A DNA stretch of 64,000 bases from Carposina sasakii (taxonomy: Eukaryota; Arthropoda; Insecta; Lepidoptera; Carposinidae), in the NCBI GenBank assembly GCA_014607495.2, contig CP053150.1, positions 11,738,495 to 11,802,494 of the forward strand, read 5' to 3'. Under the pieces are notes generated by a model that saw only the letters and a list, made by a program, of their open reading frames with translations, ran no database searches and was not told the origin of the DNA. The translations under genes were made by a program, and so were the position numbers. Shown one piece after another: positions 1 through 10,755 of the stretch; the stretch's first letter is position 1, and the number at the start of each line of letters is the position of its first letter.

Positions 1-1
1 C

Positions 2-133
2 CAGCACGTATCTCCTGTTGTCAACGGCATCGGTGGCTACAACCTCAGCATCATCTTCTCTACCGACGGTCTTCCCTACTTCTTCCAGTTCTCCCTGGCT
101 CTCTCAGGACACAACTCAACTGGCAAAATCTAA
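2..133 (+). CDS. 3' terminal exon of an unidentified gene (partial)
   Basis: Frame 2 is open from the window edge to a TAA at 131-133 and reads 43 residues rich in Gly, Ser, Phe and Ile, including VNGIGGYNLSIIFS and YFFQFSLALSGHN. The other two frames also lack early stops, but this one has the most natural composition and ends cleanly. AATAAA signals follow at 392-397 and 752-757. I do not recognise the family. The alternation of hydrophobic and small residues suits a secreted or structural protein, but that is only an impression. The 5' part lies outside the window. Confidence 0.45.
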   Translation, partial: QHVSPVVNGIGGYNLSIIFSTDGLPYFFQFSLALSGHNSTGKI

Positions 134-1233
134 AAGCAATTTCTCTGACTTTACCCAGTCATATTCAGTTAATTTATAACTAAAGATATTCTTCTTCCTT
201 TACCAAGTCTATCTTTTAGTTTATAGTTTATTTGCTCCGGATGTTAATTATTGTATTTACCATTTCTGAATAGTGGGAACTGATGCTCACAAAATGTAAT
301 GCTGGCGGCTCGCGGCCCCATTCTAATACCTCAGTTAGTTTTTGCATGATCTAAATACTAGTCTATTGCTAACACAACTGTGATTTCAGATAATAAAATA
401 CTGTTATATAATATAGAATACTATTAATGATCATGACATTTCATCCTACGCACTTTCGTGCTCCTATTCATGTAGTAAACAACGTTACAGCATTTGCAAA
501 TGAACCACCCACTATGTAATTATAGTCTTAAATCTGGCCTTTCATCAATATCACGCTGCAAACTTCAATATTATACCTAGATAGTGAATATAAAGATTTC
601 TTTGATCAATGCTCGTATTATATATACCTATTGCAGCAGATTTGGATTGTTATATAAGTATATTATATATTTTATGTAATCAAGGGGTGAATCACATGTA
701 CTATTTAATTTTGTAGTCAAACCATGTAATTTTTTGATTTACGGTTTCCATAATAAAGATCAAGAACGGCGGGTCGTAGATTAAACTGTCAATTGTTTTC
801 GTAGACAAGTTCTGTTTATATTCGAATAATCATGTATAACATCAATGCGCTTGTATTTGTATTATACCTACATATCGCACATCTGCTAAAAACACAAAAC
901 TAAAACAAATAAACGTAAATTATTAGGTCATTAAATATTAGGTCTTAGAGCAACGCGGGCTTCCTTAAAGTATAGTTAGACTAGTTTTGATACAGTTTTT
1001 AACGCATGTATGTGATATTCGGGTATGTTATGCGATATGAAAGGGTGATCCAAGCTTATCAGGCCAGTTTTCCGACAAATCTATCGGACCATTTTAAAAT
1101 GAGCAACTAACTTTAAAAAATATATAATTTTAAGACAATTTTGTATTGAACTGCCATTACCTTTAAATTATATTAACTGAAATAAGGTAAAATGAATGAA
1201 CAAATAATTACATTATTATATTATTTTATTAAA
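134..1233. other. 3' UTR and intergenic stretch
   Basis: AT-rich sequence without a supported gene. It probably holds the 3' UTR of the plus-strand gene at the left edge (AATAAA at 392-397) and, from 1233 leftwards, the 3' UTR of the minus-strand gene (AATAAA read on the minus strand at about 1223-1230). Around 1020-1090 is a short block (GGGTATGTTATGCGATATG, then CTATCGGACCATT) resembling the copy near 49510-49600, so probably a MITE remnant. Confidence 0.5.
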
Positions 1234-4200
1234 TTAAGCAGATTCTATAGATACAGTGTCTTCATCGTTCAGACCCTGGTCATCGCTGTTGGCTCCTGGG
1301 AATGAGGAAGGCGGAGGTGTGGACGAAGGGAATGAAGGAGTGCTAGGTTGTTGAGGGATTTGAGGTAAAGACGGATTGCTGGAGGATGGGGGAAATTGTG
1401 GCTGCGACCCTTCGGGGAATTGCGGGAATAAAGGAGATCCCGACGGAAATTGAGGCAAAGAAGGCGTACCTTGTGGGAATTGTGGTAAAGAAGGAGAGGC
1501 TTGCGGGAATTGGGGGAAAGATGGAGTTCCTTGTGGGAACTGAGGTTCAGAATTTTGAGGGTTGAATGGCGAAGCGTCAGCTGAGGTTTCTGATGGGTAA
1601 TTTGGTGACGAGGGCGATTGGGATGATTGTTGGGGGAATTCTGCTGAGTCGACTACGGCTGTATCAGAATCTCCAGCTGGTTGCTGCGCGGGGAAGTTCT
1701 GGCTCGAACCCGGATATTCGGGGACGGCAGGAGAGATCGGAGCAATGGGGGAAACCGGGGATATGCCAGCGATGGGTACTGGGTTACCTTGGGGATAGTA
1801 GATGCTAGCGGGGAACAGAGATGATCCTGGGAACTGATAGTAGGATTGTTGTGGAGCGAATGTGCTGTACTGTGGCACCTGGTACGTGTAATAGGGACTT
1901 ACTACTGAATACTGGTGCGGTAACTGTAACAAACATATTAATATTTGTTAATTAGAGATGTTCGAGTAAAAATACAAAGTTATTTAGGATACAAAAAAAA
2001 GTAGAAAATAATTTGTTAAATCGCCAAAGAAATGTTTGAACTTGGTATGGTAGGTGACATCGACAACCGACCACCACCGAGTAAGCCACTGGTTGATGAT
2101 TCGTATAAACAAAACTATTTGGGAATGAGAAAGAGATGAGTGAATTTCAACATTTGTAATTTTTATCAAATTTTGGTGGATTTTTTTATCTTTAGACTTT
2201 TTGATGGTTTTTTGTATTTACCTATAGATGCGCAAGGGACGTGTTTTATATGTAAATTTAACTAAGAATTTAATTCGAGTGAATGCTTTAAAAGTTATGC
2301 ACTACATCTAGATTGCAAGTACACCAAAATTACATTACCTCACCAAAATTTTATTTGCGACCACAAAAATTGCTTTCACAGGCACCAAAATTAAAATAGA
2401 TAACCAAAATTAGAAAATCTGTTGCTTTAACTGTTTTTTTAAAGCACTGACAGTTCAAATTATACTAAAATTAGATATGCAGTCACCAAAATTTTTTTAT
2501 GTTACCTAATTAAAATGTCATGTTATTAAATTAACTGTTTCCATAAATCATAGCTGTTCCATAAAATACAAAATTTTTGTTTAAGTTTAAGAAAGTTGAG
2601 AAAAATAGTAACTTAAAACAATGTAACGCAGTTATTTAAGTTCTCGCTGATATTGAGGATTTCTACGCCTGGCATGCGCCAAAGCGTCCCCTGACGCCAG
2701 CGCTCCAGAGCTCCAGTCTCCCGCTTCTTTACGGACGATCTCCCGGACGAATATATCGGGGTGGCTCTCAAACAGCTTAAGAATGGGAAGGCCTCACGGG
2801 AGGACGGAGTAGCGTCTGAGCATTAAGAAGCTAAGAGGCCACTCCGTCCTCCCGTGACCTGAGAGAAAACCGGTTCCTGAGGAGCAGAAAAGGTTATCTA
2901 ACTCCATAATAGCTAATGGGACTACTCCAAAGATGTGGAGCAGACTAGGTGTAGTTGCATTGTTTTTCAAGAAGGGATACAAAACGCTTATCAAAAACTA
3001 TAAGCCGATCACACTCCTGAGCCACGTCTTTAATTCGTTCTTGAGACTCGTTACGAATCATTTCGCAAAGAACCGTGGATCACATCCATGCTGTACGGCA
3101 GGTTATGCAGAAGTCAGAGGATGTATATTGCTTTTGTGGACTATTAATTAGTCTTCGACTCCTTGGAATACTTTGTAGGGATTCCAAATTGACTGGCGAT
3201 ATGTGGAGGTACTGAGAAATATCTACCAAATGGCAACAATGTCCATTCAAATTTAAACCTACCAAACAGTATCAATATGAATACTCCGAGATGTAAGACA
3301 GGGTGATATCATAATTAACCCCGAAATTCTTCACCAATGCCGTGGAGAAAGTCTTCAAGACGCTGCAGTGGGAAGAACGACGTCAACATCAATTGTGAAT
3401 ATCTCACGCTTTTCTTTGATAATATAATCTTAATGGCTGATTAGCTACAAGACCTGCCTGAAATACTGTCTAGTCTCAATGCTGCGTTGACGCATGTGGC
3501 ACTCGGGATGCACCTGGATAAGGTCATGTTCAATGGGCACATCATTTCTGAGTCGGTTCCTGTCGAAGGTGTAGCCCTAGAAGTTGCCCAGAAATATGTA
3601 TACCTTTGGAAAACATTGCATTTGGTTAAAGACAACTTCAAGGGAGAATTTTCCAGAAGAGTGCAGCTTGGCTGGGCAGAGTTTGGAAACTTGCGTCATA
3701 TCTTTAAGTCATCCTTGCCACAATGCCTCAAGACTAAGGTGTTCGATCAGTAGGTCCTACCAGTTCTTACGGAGCCGAGACGTAGAATCTTACGGTGGGG
3801 CTGGCCCACCGATTGCATTTCACTCCGAAAGCTATGGAAAGGTCATGGAAAGGCTCGGAATCTCGCTAATGGACAAAGACCGAAACAATTATCCAGCAGA
3901 AGACTGTGTTCTGGACACATCTGTCGTAGAACCGATGGACGGCGGAGATTTTACAATATTGGTGACCAAAACCACCAAAATAGCCACACCAAAATTGCAA
4001 TTTTGTAGTTTTTCGTAAATAAGTAATGACATATAGTATTTACGCTTTTTGCTTCTCTTTTAATTGAAATAGGTCCCCATTACTTAAGCTGTACATTAAA
4101 GTTCATTCTGTTACAAGTTTTCCCAATATTTTAAATTCAGACACCAATATTGCAAAAAAACTGTCGCAGTTCTCTGAAAAAGATTTCATAAATTTCTGAC

Positions 4201-6329
4201 GGGAAAACTATAGCACGTGGAGTAGAACTGATCACGATGGGGGGGGTGACCAAGACATGCTTAAAATAGGGATAAGTTCCTGGTTCTTCGAAAAGCACCG
4301 TAGGGATGTATAGAGTCCCTTTTATCATTTTCACCAAAGTTGTGTATTTCGCTCGGACAGATCTTTTATGGGTGTTTTAAATTTAACTGTTGTTCTAAAT
4401 ACCCTGATTATAGTATTAATTAGTAGATTTATTCAATATGTTCAGAAAATAATACTCGTTTTGTTCGTATTTCTTACGTTTTTTCATTAAACAATGAAAA
4501 TACACATCAAAGTAGATTGTGGACAGACCACCAAAATTTGAAATGAGTAGTTAATTATTTTTTATCTCTTAAAATATTCTATACAGGAGATTTTTAATTA
4601 TTGCCTCATTAGCGTAGGTACAAGTACTACTTTTAAAAAATATAATTAAACAGAAATACCTATTTCACAAAATACCGCATTTTCAATGACGCCGCGAAAA
4701 AAATACGCCTGTGCAATTCACTCAGATACACAAGTAGCTTTTGTTTGAATATTTAATGAAAAATCCGATGCCCGATAGAATAAAAACGTTCTAAATACTA
4801 GGGACCTGAGATCAATAACCATTGAAATTCCAATTTGTTTGGTTAAAAAGCCGATTATGTTTAAACTACATTAAGCTAACTACCATCACCCAGTTGAGTA
4901 TAAGATTAAGCCCCATAAAAACAAATTAAATTCAAAAAACTATTTTGAATTTTTATAAGATAGGAACGGATTTAATTGAAGCTTATGGCCATAATATTAT
5001 TGAACTTAAGAAAAACCCATCCCAGCTATGACCGTCGAATATAAGATAAATAAAATAGGCTTTTGTTTAAGAATATTAATAAAATTAGGTACAAGCATAG
5101 AGGAATAAGATGTCATATAGTGCTAATGTCATACTAATTGTTTCGATGCACCATTAGACTTTTCGGTGCCTCATAATTCTAGTCCTTAAAATACTAAAAA
5201 AAAGAATTGAAAAAAGTAAAAGCACAGATATAGTGAACTAGCAACCCACCCCGGCTTCGCATGGGTGTAATGCTGATACTGCTACTGGCCCTCGAATCTA
5301 AGGACTCATGATTGCGATCACAGACAAATCCGTGGTGGGCCATTTGCAGATTTTAACCTCCGAATAGTAATTGTTGATACAATCCAATATTGTGGATGCA
5401 TCTAGCGAATACAGTTATGGGTTATGAATCTTTATTAAAAAGATTACAGTTTTCGATGTTACTACTTACACAAATAATCAGGAGTAAGTATAGTCTGGAT
5501 TAAAAATGCATTACCTTTGCATTAGTATTTTCAGAATATGGGGATTGATTACATTAAAAGGTTTAATGTAAATCAATCCCCAAATTCTGCAAATACTCTA
5601 TCGAAAGACGATATTATGAAAAATGAAATGAAAATGAAAAAGTTTATTTGGTTAAAACATATGGTTAACAATCGAAAAAGGTTGGGGGCTTCTTGAAGGT
5701 AATAATGACAACTTACCGCATTAATATACTGAGTGGTGGAGTATGCGAAATTCCTCGAATATGGTGCTATGACTGGCTTCAGAGGGGTGGCGAGGGCTAG
5801 GGGATTGACGTAGGAGGTGGCGAACCCAGCCTCACACGTGGCCAAAGCCAGCAACACTGATAGAGCGACCACCTGGACGACAAACAACACAAATTTTAAA
5901 TCAAACAGATAGTTTTTTTTGCACACATAGGGATTTAGATCGGACTTCACACACACACGTTGAATAAAGAAGTTTGCATAGCCTAAAGGCACTTTGTTAT
6001 TCCAAAGTCTATTTTACTTATAATAAATTTTACCAAAATAGTTTCAAAAGTGAACTAATGCAGAGTGCACGCGCTCGTATTTAATTATTATAATTTATAT
6101 AAAAGTACACCGGTTTTTTATTATTTAATTGACATGAAATATGACAATTTTCATATCTACTACAATACACAGCACAAGCACCTCACAAGCACATAACTAT
6201 AACACTTAATTAATTACGGAATTATCATAGCAAGTATATTATGTATAACATTTTTAAATAACGATTATTTTATGATAACTTTTTTATAAACAACAAATTT
6301 GTTAAAAGTTTGAATGGTCGAACCTTCAT
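1234..6329 (-). CDS. Secreted Pro/Gln/Ser-rich protein with FPQ repeats, three exons
   Basis: Proposed exons on the minus strand are 6329-6324 (ATG AAG), 5872-5717 and 1923-1234, all joined in phase 0, giving about 283 residues. Exon 2 supplies the signal peptide: joined, the start reads MKVVALSVLLALATCEAG, a textbook secretion signal. Its acceptor is TCGTCCAG and its donor GTAAGT. Exon 3 follows GTTTGTTACAG and opens LPHQYSVVSPYYTYQVP. It is rich in Tyr, Pro, Gln and Ser, has about five 10-residue units of the form FPQGTPSLPQ near residues 175-225, and ends with an acidic tail before TAA. A two-codon first exon is common in insect cuticle and silk-gland genes. The weakest point is the exon 1 donor (GTTCGA). 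Extra exons inside the 3.8 kb second intron cannot be excluded. Likely an extracellular structural (cuticle, eggshell or silk) protein; the family is not recognised. Confidence 0.68.
1398..1553 (-). repeat. 30-bp coding tandem repeat (FPQ units)
   Basis: Within exon 3 of the secreted Pro/Gln/Ser-rich gene, about five imperfect 30-bp units encode FPQGTPSFPQ, FPQASPSLPQ, FPQGTPSLPQ, FPSGSPLFPQ and a shortened FPEGSQPQ. The differences are mostly in the third to sixth residues of each unit. The array is likely to vary in copy number between alleles. Confidence 0.8.
2315..2505. repeat. Degenerate ACCAAAATT array, left block
   Basis: At least six copies of (C)ACCAAAATT or a close variant recur every 17-30 bp in one orientation, separated by variable A/T-rich spacers. 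The spacing is too irregular and the units too diverged for a satellite or microsatellite. A second block in the same orientation lies at about 3955-4160, beyond the LINE relic. Confidence 0.6.
2640..3990 (+). mobile_element. Degenerate RTE-like non-LTR retrotransposon (reverse transcriptase relic)
   Basis: Frames broken by shifts and stops still read as one lepidopteran RTE-type reverse transcriptase. About 2780-2830 gives NGKASREDGVA; 2940-3110 gives VALFFKKGYKTLIKNYKP and the following TLLSHVF; 3300-3430 gives the finger and palm segment; 3487-3750 gives KVMFNGHIISESV followed by LEVAQKYVYL; 3750-3930 gives the segment with RLGISLMDKDRNN. The catalytic FADD box is decayed to FFDNI at about 3410-3425. 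There is no intact start, endonuclease or 3' tail, so the copy is dead. It sits in the second intron of the secreted FPQ-repeat gene, in antisense orientation. Confidence 0.82.
2794..2857. repeat. 17-bp perfect inverted repeat inside the LINE relic
   Basis: TCACGGGAGGACGGAGT at 2794-2810 is repeated as its exact reverse complement at 2841-2857, with a 30-bp loop. The left arm is the native RT coding sequence (reading ASREDGV); the right arm is an inverted duplicate that has displaced the next RT codons. Confidence 0.85.
3955..4160. repeat. Degenerate ACCAAAATT array, right block
   Basis: GACCAAAACCACCAAAATAG, ACACCAAAATTGC and ACACCAATATTGC occur within 200 bp, with further single copies near 4333 (CACCAAAGTT) and 4527 (CACCAAAATTTG). 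Same motif and same orientation as the block at 2315-2505. Confidence 0.5.
5240..5345. repeat. Fragment of a lepidopteran interspersed retroelement
   Basis: CCACCCCGGCTTCGCATGGG followed by GTAATGCTGATACTGC resembles the CCCGTGCGAAGCCGGG block of the interspersed tails listed at 7270 and 47473. Only a fragment is present, with no terminal structures. Confidence 0.4.
5532..5589. repeat. Compact near-perfect hairpin, 58 bp
   Basis: CAGAATATGGGGATTGATTA (continuing to 5558) is followed after about 3 bases by a near-exact reverse complement running to 5589. The arms are about 27 bp with a mismatch or one-base bulge. It lies in intron 2 of the secreted FPQ-repeat gene, about 130 bp downstream of the exon 2 donor. 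It could be a foldback element remnant or a small-RNA precursor; the loop is shorter than in usual animal pre-miRNAs. Confidence 0.7.
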
Positions 6330-6381
6330 AGCGCGTGTCGGTGAGATGGGTGTATAGCCGAGATGTTACATTCTCGAGTTT

Positions 6382-6388
6382 TATATAG
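6382..6388 (-). promoter_or_regulatory. TATA box of the secreted FPQ-repeat gene
   Basis: On the minus strand CCTATATAAAACTCGAG lies about 55-60 bp upstream of the proposed ATG at 6329, a usual distance for a short 5' UTR. No TCAGT initiator is seen at the expected spacing. Confidence 0.6.
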
Positions 6389-6704
6389 GAAAGGTACCCC
6401 GCCCATGGCCGACGACATAAACTAGATTATTTCAATGCGCTTGAAGCCTGACGCACAAAGATAAACCACCCAAATAAGTATACTTACCTATTGAGATATG
6501 TAGATGCACTTTCTACGTTAAAACTAAAAAGTTCTAAGCACAGATGTAAGGCAATCTCTTAAGCTTTCACAAAATTAGGGCCCTATTTATCAAGTATAAA
6601 AATAAATATAATAAGGGTTGCATGCAAATCCTTACCTTTTACTGAGATCGGTAGCAACTTATTAAAAAAAAAACTAATATTACACCATTTTCTCAATCCA
6701 ATGT

Positions 6705-8385
6705 TCACACTTCACTAGTAAATCTATAGGCCATATGATTTTCCTTAAGCTTGTTGTTTATACGAACTATTGCCTTTGTATAGTCTTTAGGATTATTCAT
6801 GTTATAGTTGAGGATATCCACACCATCCCAGAAGATCTTAGCCACAGTTTTGGGTATTCTAGGGCTTAAAATATGATTATCATCACTCCAGATATTGGAA
6901 AAAAGCCTGAATAGTACCCGCATTAGCGATGGGTTTCTCATCTCTCTTTCTATGTGATGGTATGCTGATAACAGAAAGTTTAAAACAGGGTTTGAAATAA
7001 TTATTGTTCTAGTTATATCCAAAGAAATCTTAGTTAACATAAAAAAGTAAATTAATTATCCTTACCATATTTAGATTGTATTGGACGCCTTAATCGCACT
7101 TTATTTAATTCCGATACTTTACTCGGTTTTGGAGGTCTCTGAGAGACTTTTGAATTTCTAATGTATTTTAGGGCCTTTGTATCATTAAACTGCAAAGCAA
7201 GAAAAAAATCTTTACATCGTTACATTGTTGAAAAAAGTGATGGTAAAATATACTGATATACTAACTTATACTAGCGGCCGCCCACGACTTTGTCCGCGTG
7301 AGGGGGCATTGCACCCGTGCAAAACCGGGGCGGGTTACTATATAGCTTATAGCTTTTCTCGATAAATGGGCTATCTAACTCTGAAAGAATTTTCTAAATC
7401 GCACTAGTAGTTCCTGAGATTTGCGCGTTCAACCAAACAAACAAACTCTTCAGCTTTATAATATTACAATATGTAATAATATATCTATTATTATAAAAAT
7501 GAATCGCTAAATGTGTTGCTAAACGCAAATCTTGAGAACAACTCAACCGAATTCGCAATTTTATTTAGAATATTCCTTGAAATACAAGGATGTATCTTAC
7601 AGAGAGAAAAAAATAAAAATTGCCTTAAAAAGTCTAAAAATAACACCCGTGCAAAGCCGGAGCGGATCCCTAGTTAAGTATAGATAAGAGTAAGTATTTT
7701 ATAAAAAAGAAGATAGTGAAAAAAAAGAAAAGCCAGCACGTTATAATATAATATTATAAATATTGACTCATTTGGAAATCAATAATTCTGTTATTTTAAT
7801 TGGGGGAGGCCAATAGATTTCCTATATTATTTGTTAGTAAGCGTATCTAACCCGTAACGTTCCCTTAAACTTTATTGCATTGTTCATCCCAGAGTATTCC
7901 TCGTTCTTAGGTATCTCAATCTCAACGTTCTCACTATCTGTTTCGGGGATATCATGAAAAGTTGGTTCAGGAATTTCGATAACATTCCGTGTGTGTTCCT
8001 CATTTGCGTATTCCTGTGATGAGGAGCTATTATTATCTGTTTCTGATGCTGTATCAGAACTTTGACTATTAGATATTATTCGATCAAGAGCACTTTCATT
8101 TCCACTTGATTGTATATTATCTCCAGAATTTCCAGAACTCTCATTAGTTTCTATATTATCCCGAGAAGTTTCGTAATTTCCACTGTCCGCACTTGGTTCA
8201 ATATGTCGTACTGTTTCACTATCGGAAGAACTGTGATAGCCTTCAGTATATCCTACGTTAATGTACTCCGATTCGCTACCACTGGACACTTTCACTGGGA
8301 TTGCTATTTCTTTATAATCTTCATTCGCTGAGGCGACACATAATTTTAGTAAAATACTTACCAGAATTATATATTTTTTATACAT
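6705..8385 (-). CDS. Secreted acidic Ser/Glu-rich protein of unknown family, three exons
   Basis: Exons on the minus strand are 8385-7852, 7189-7066 and 6964-6705, about 305 residues. Phases agree: exon 1 ends in phase 0 (donor GTTAGA, weak), exon 2 runs from TTTGCTTTGCAG to a GTAAGG donor in phase 1, and exon 3 follows CTTTCTGTTATCAG with two bases completing an Ala codon. Residues 1-21 form a signal peptide (MYKKYIILVSILLKLCVASA). About 24-165 is a low-complexity acidic region rich in Ser, Glu, Asp and Asn. The rest turns basic (NKVRLRRPIQSK) and ends in an ordered-looking segment with LMRVLFRLFSNIWSDDNH and AKIFWDGVDILNYNMNN before TGA. If the exon 1 donor is not used, a 183-residue protein ending RVRYAY results. 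I do not recognise the family. Confidence 0.68.
7270..7467 (+). repeat. Interspersed retroelement tail, type 1
   Basis: Starts ACTAGCGGCCGCCCACGACT and carries CCGCGTGAGGGGGCATTGCA, AAATGGGCTATCTAACTCTG and AGTAGTTCCTGAGATT, then ends CAGCTTTATAATATT. It matches 47473-47671 over its whole length. It lies in intron 1 of the secreted acidic gene. The class (SINE or LINE 3' end) cannot be fixed by eye. Confidence 0.75.
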
Positions 8386-8465
8386 TTTAATTAGATCGTT
8401 AGCACACCAGTCATTACATTAATGAAATGTGCAAAAGTTATTTAAAACGATGCGTTAGTGCAGTA

Positions 8466-8473
8466 TTTATAAA
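8466..8473 (-). promoter_or_regulatory. TATA box of the secreted acidic gene
   Basis: On the minus strand GTTTATAAATACTGC lies about 80 bp upstream of the ATG at 8385. It is the only good TATA in that interval and fits a 5' UTR of about 50 bp. Confidence 0.5.
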
Positions 8474-8790
8474 CACTTCTCCATATCATTTTATTTATAA
8501 ACAAATAACATTAACAAATATTTATAAATCTAATAAACCACATCCTATATTACTAGGTTATTTTTATTTATATTTGACACTAGTTAAATAAAAACAAGAA
8601 ACACTGCTTACTACTTACTACTTATTATTACTTACCTATTTTTAAATAAATACCTACATTATTATCTACAACGTTCTCCAAAAACGATAAAGCTGCTTGA
8701 TCTGCAATTAAGCTTACCTAACTAATATTCGTTAAAAACATTAGTCAAACCATCGAATTTCATTTCAGAATAATTTGGTCTTTATAGGCA

Positions 8791-9018
8791 ACTACCTGTT
8801 GCCCGCGACTCCGCCCGTGTGGACTGCAGAATAAGCAAAATGTCGAAATTATCCGGGATTTAAATATTTTTCCCGGGATAAAAAGTAGCCTATGTGTTAA
8901 TCCAGGGTGTCAGCTAACACCATACCAAATTTTATTGAAATAGCTCCAGTCGTTTAGACGTAAACAGGTAACAAACATACACACTCACAAATTTTCGCCT
9001 TTATAATATTAGTATGAT
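8791..9018 (+). repeat. Interspersed retroelement tail, type 2
   Basis: Contains GCCCGCGACTCCGCCCGTGT, AAATGTCGAAATTATCCGGG, GGGATAAAAAGTAGCCTATG and AACAAACATACACACTCACA, and ends TTTATAATATTAGTATGAT. The same family is present at 18185-18402 and, inverted, at 62311-62542. It is a common lepidopteran non-LTR or SINE-like family. Confidence 0.75.
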
Positions 9019-9245
9019 CTACCTATATACAATCAATCAGTACGCGCAATAATAAGTAACCAATAATTTAAGAGCTTATTACACACTAAACGACACAATT
9101 TTTTTTTTTAATTACATCCCACATCCCACTATAAGACTATATCATGTTGTCCAGATAGATTAGAGATCTGTGGCATTTAAGAAGGCCAAATTCACATCTG
9201 ATGACATTTAGGGTGCATATTTGATACTATCACATCGAAAATAAT

Positions 9246-9721
9246 ACAGGGTGTGGGTGACAGCCAGGCAAATACTGAAATGGTGAACAAGTACCATTGT
9301 GTTGAGTTATACGTCAGTGTTATTACTCGCAGGAAATGTATTTTTAATTTGATTGTCAGTAATCTTTGCTTTCCGCGCCCATTGAATCAGGCGATCCTGT
9401 GACTCGTTAAATGGGTTTATTGGTTATTGTGTGATACATAACTGTTTTTTTATCACTTTTGACTCTCCATTAGGGTTGATAGATAATTGGAACTTTTTTG
9501 AGGTCAACTTTTTTTCGAAGATCATCCTTTGGGTAAAATTTTATTTTAAAGTCATAATCTAAGGCCTAATTAAACGAGCTAAACAATTTTGTTCCTGAAA
9601 AAATAAAAAGAGGTCGGAAAATTCTGGAATTTTCCTGCGAAAATTTTCCGTGGTTTTCGACTCAGAATCATGGTCTGAAGTCAACATATCAATATTTGCC
9701 TGGCTGTCACGAACACCCTGT
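9246..9721. mobile_element. MITE family A, complete copy
   Basis: Terminal inverted repeats of about 29 bp: left ACAGGGTGTGGGTGACAGCC, right (reverse complement) ACAGGGTGTTCGTGACAGCC, both continuing AGGCAAATA, with two mismatches. Flanked by ATAAT on both sides (9241-9245 and 9722-9726); a TA target with ends CAGGGTG is equally possible, as in Tc1/mariner-type elements. There is no coding capacity. A second copy lies at 61411-61853. Confidence 0.85.
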
Positions 9722-9917
9722 ATAATACAACCTCATGTCCAATCACTTATAGCAGCAGTATATGTATCTTAGAGTTCGACTTCACAGGTATGAAATTCTA
9801 AGCGCAGATTAATGTAGATATGAAAAAACATAGTATACCTTTCGAAATTAAACAGTTCATAATATGACAGATATATTTATATTTACTGTAATAATCGACT
9901 GGTCTAAAGTCTATAAG

Positions 9918-10078
9918 CTAATATGGTCGATTCCAGCAGTCACACTTAAACCTAAACGTAAAATTAGTCCTACCTATCCTTTTCTGTCTCAGCCATTTAT
10001 GTTAAGAACGGAGAGAGATAGACTTTAGATAAGATTAGGTTTAGGTTTAAGTGTGACTACCGGAATCGACCCTAATAT
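9918..10078. mobile_element. Short palindromic MITE
   Basis: GGTCGATTCCAGCAGTCACA and the following CTTAAACCTAAAC are mirrored at 10039-10073 by a near-exact reverse complement (CGGAATCGACC at the far end). About 160 bp, non-coding, arms about 40 bp with a few mismatches. Confidence 0.75.
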
Positions 10079-10755
10079 CCATTGTGGTAGCGAATATAGC
10101 TCTACACTGCATGCTGTCTCACTTCCGTTACGAAAGCAAAATTGGTTTTGCAAGTGATGGTTGAACATGCTCCTGGTCACATAATAACACAAGAACATGA
10201 ATTTGGCGTCAGCGGTAAAATATGCCTTTCATTGTGTCGCTTTGTATGCCCGTACCAGGGATTTGGTATCTCGTACCAATCAAAATTACCCAAACATTAA
10301 TCTTAAATTCGCAAGTCAAAATCGAACATAACGATGAGTACCAAAAACTTTTTGTTGTCTTTCTTTTAATACTGATAAAAAACTTTTTAATTCCAAACTG
10401 ACAAAGTGACAGTCCACTTTTATAGGTTATAATTAGATTGATACAAAATTTCAATAAACCGAACAGTCAATTGCTTAAAAAATTGGATTGCAATGAATAA
10501 CGGGACACACTCTAACAAAAGGATCAGCCTGTACTGTGATGAATGAAAAATGTCTGGTAAAATATTTTGGCTCCCAATAAAATCTTAGGTTATGATTTCT
10601 GCATCTACTCATCATATCTTGACCTATTTCAGCATGCCCAGCTTTTGAACGGGGAGCACAGACCCCAGAATTCAAAAAACCAACTAAAAAGAAAAGTGAG
10701 TTTTTTTTAATATTCCGGTGAACTAGTCCTGTGTCCTGTGTTGTTATTTACAAAG
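10079..10755. other. No gene seen
   Basis: AT-rich single-copy-looking sequence. The two minus-strand open frames here (about 66 and 81 codons) have no recognisable content and no splice context that supports them. Confidence 0.5.

Noticed and set aside
1566..1808. Plus-strand frame of 80 codons
   Set aside because: Antisense shadow of exon 3 of the secreted FPQ-repeat gene.
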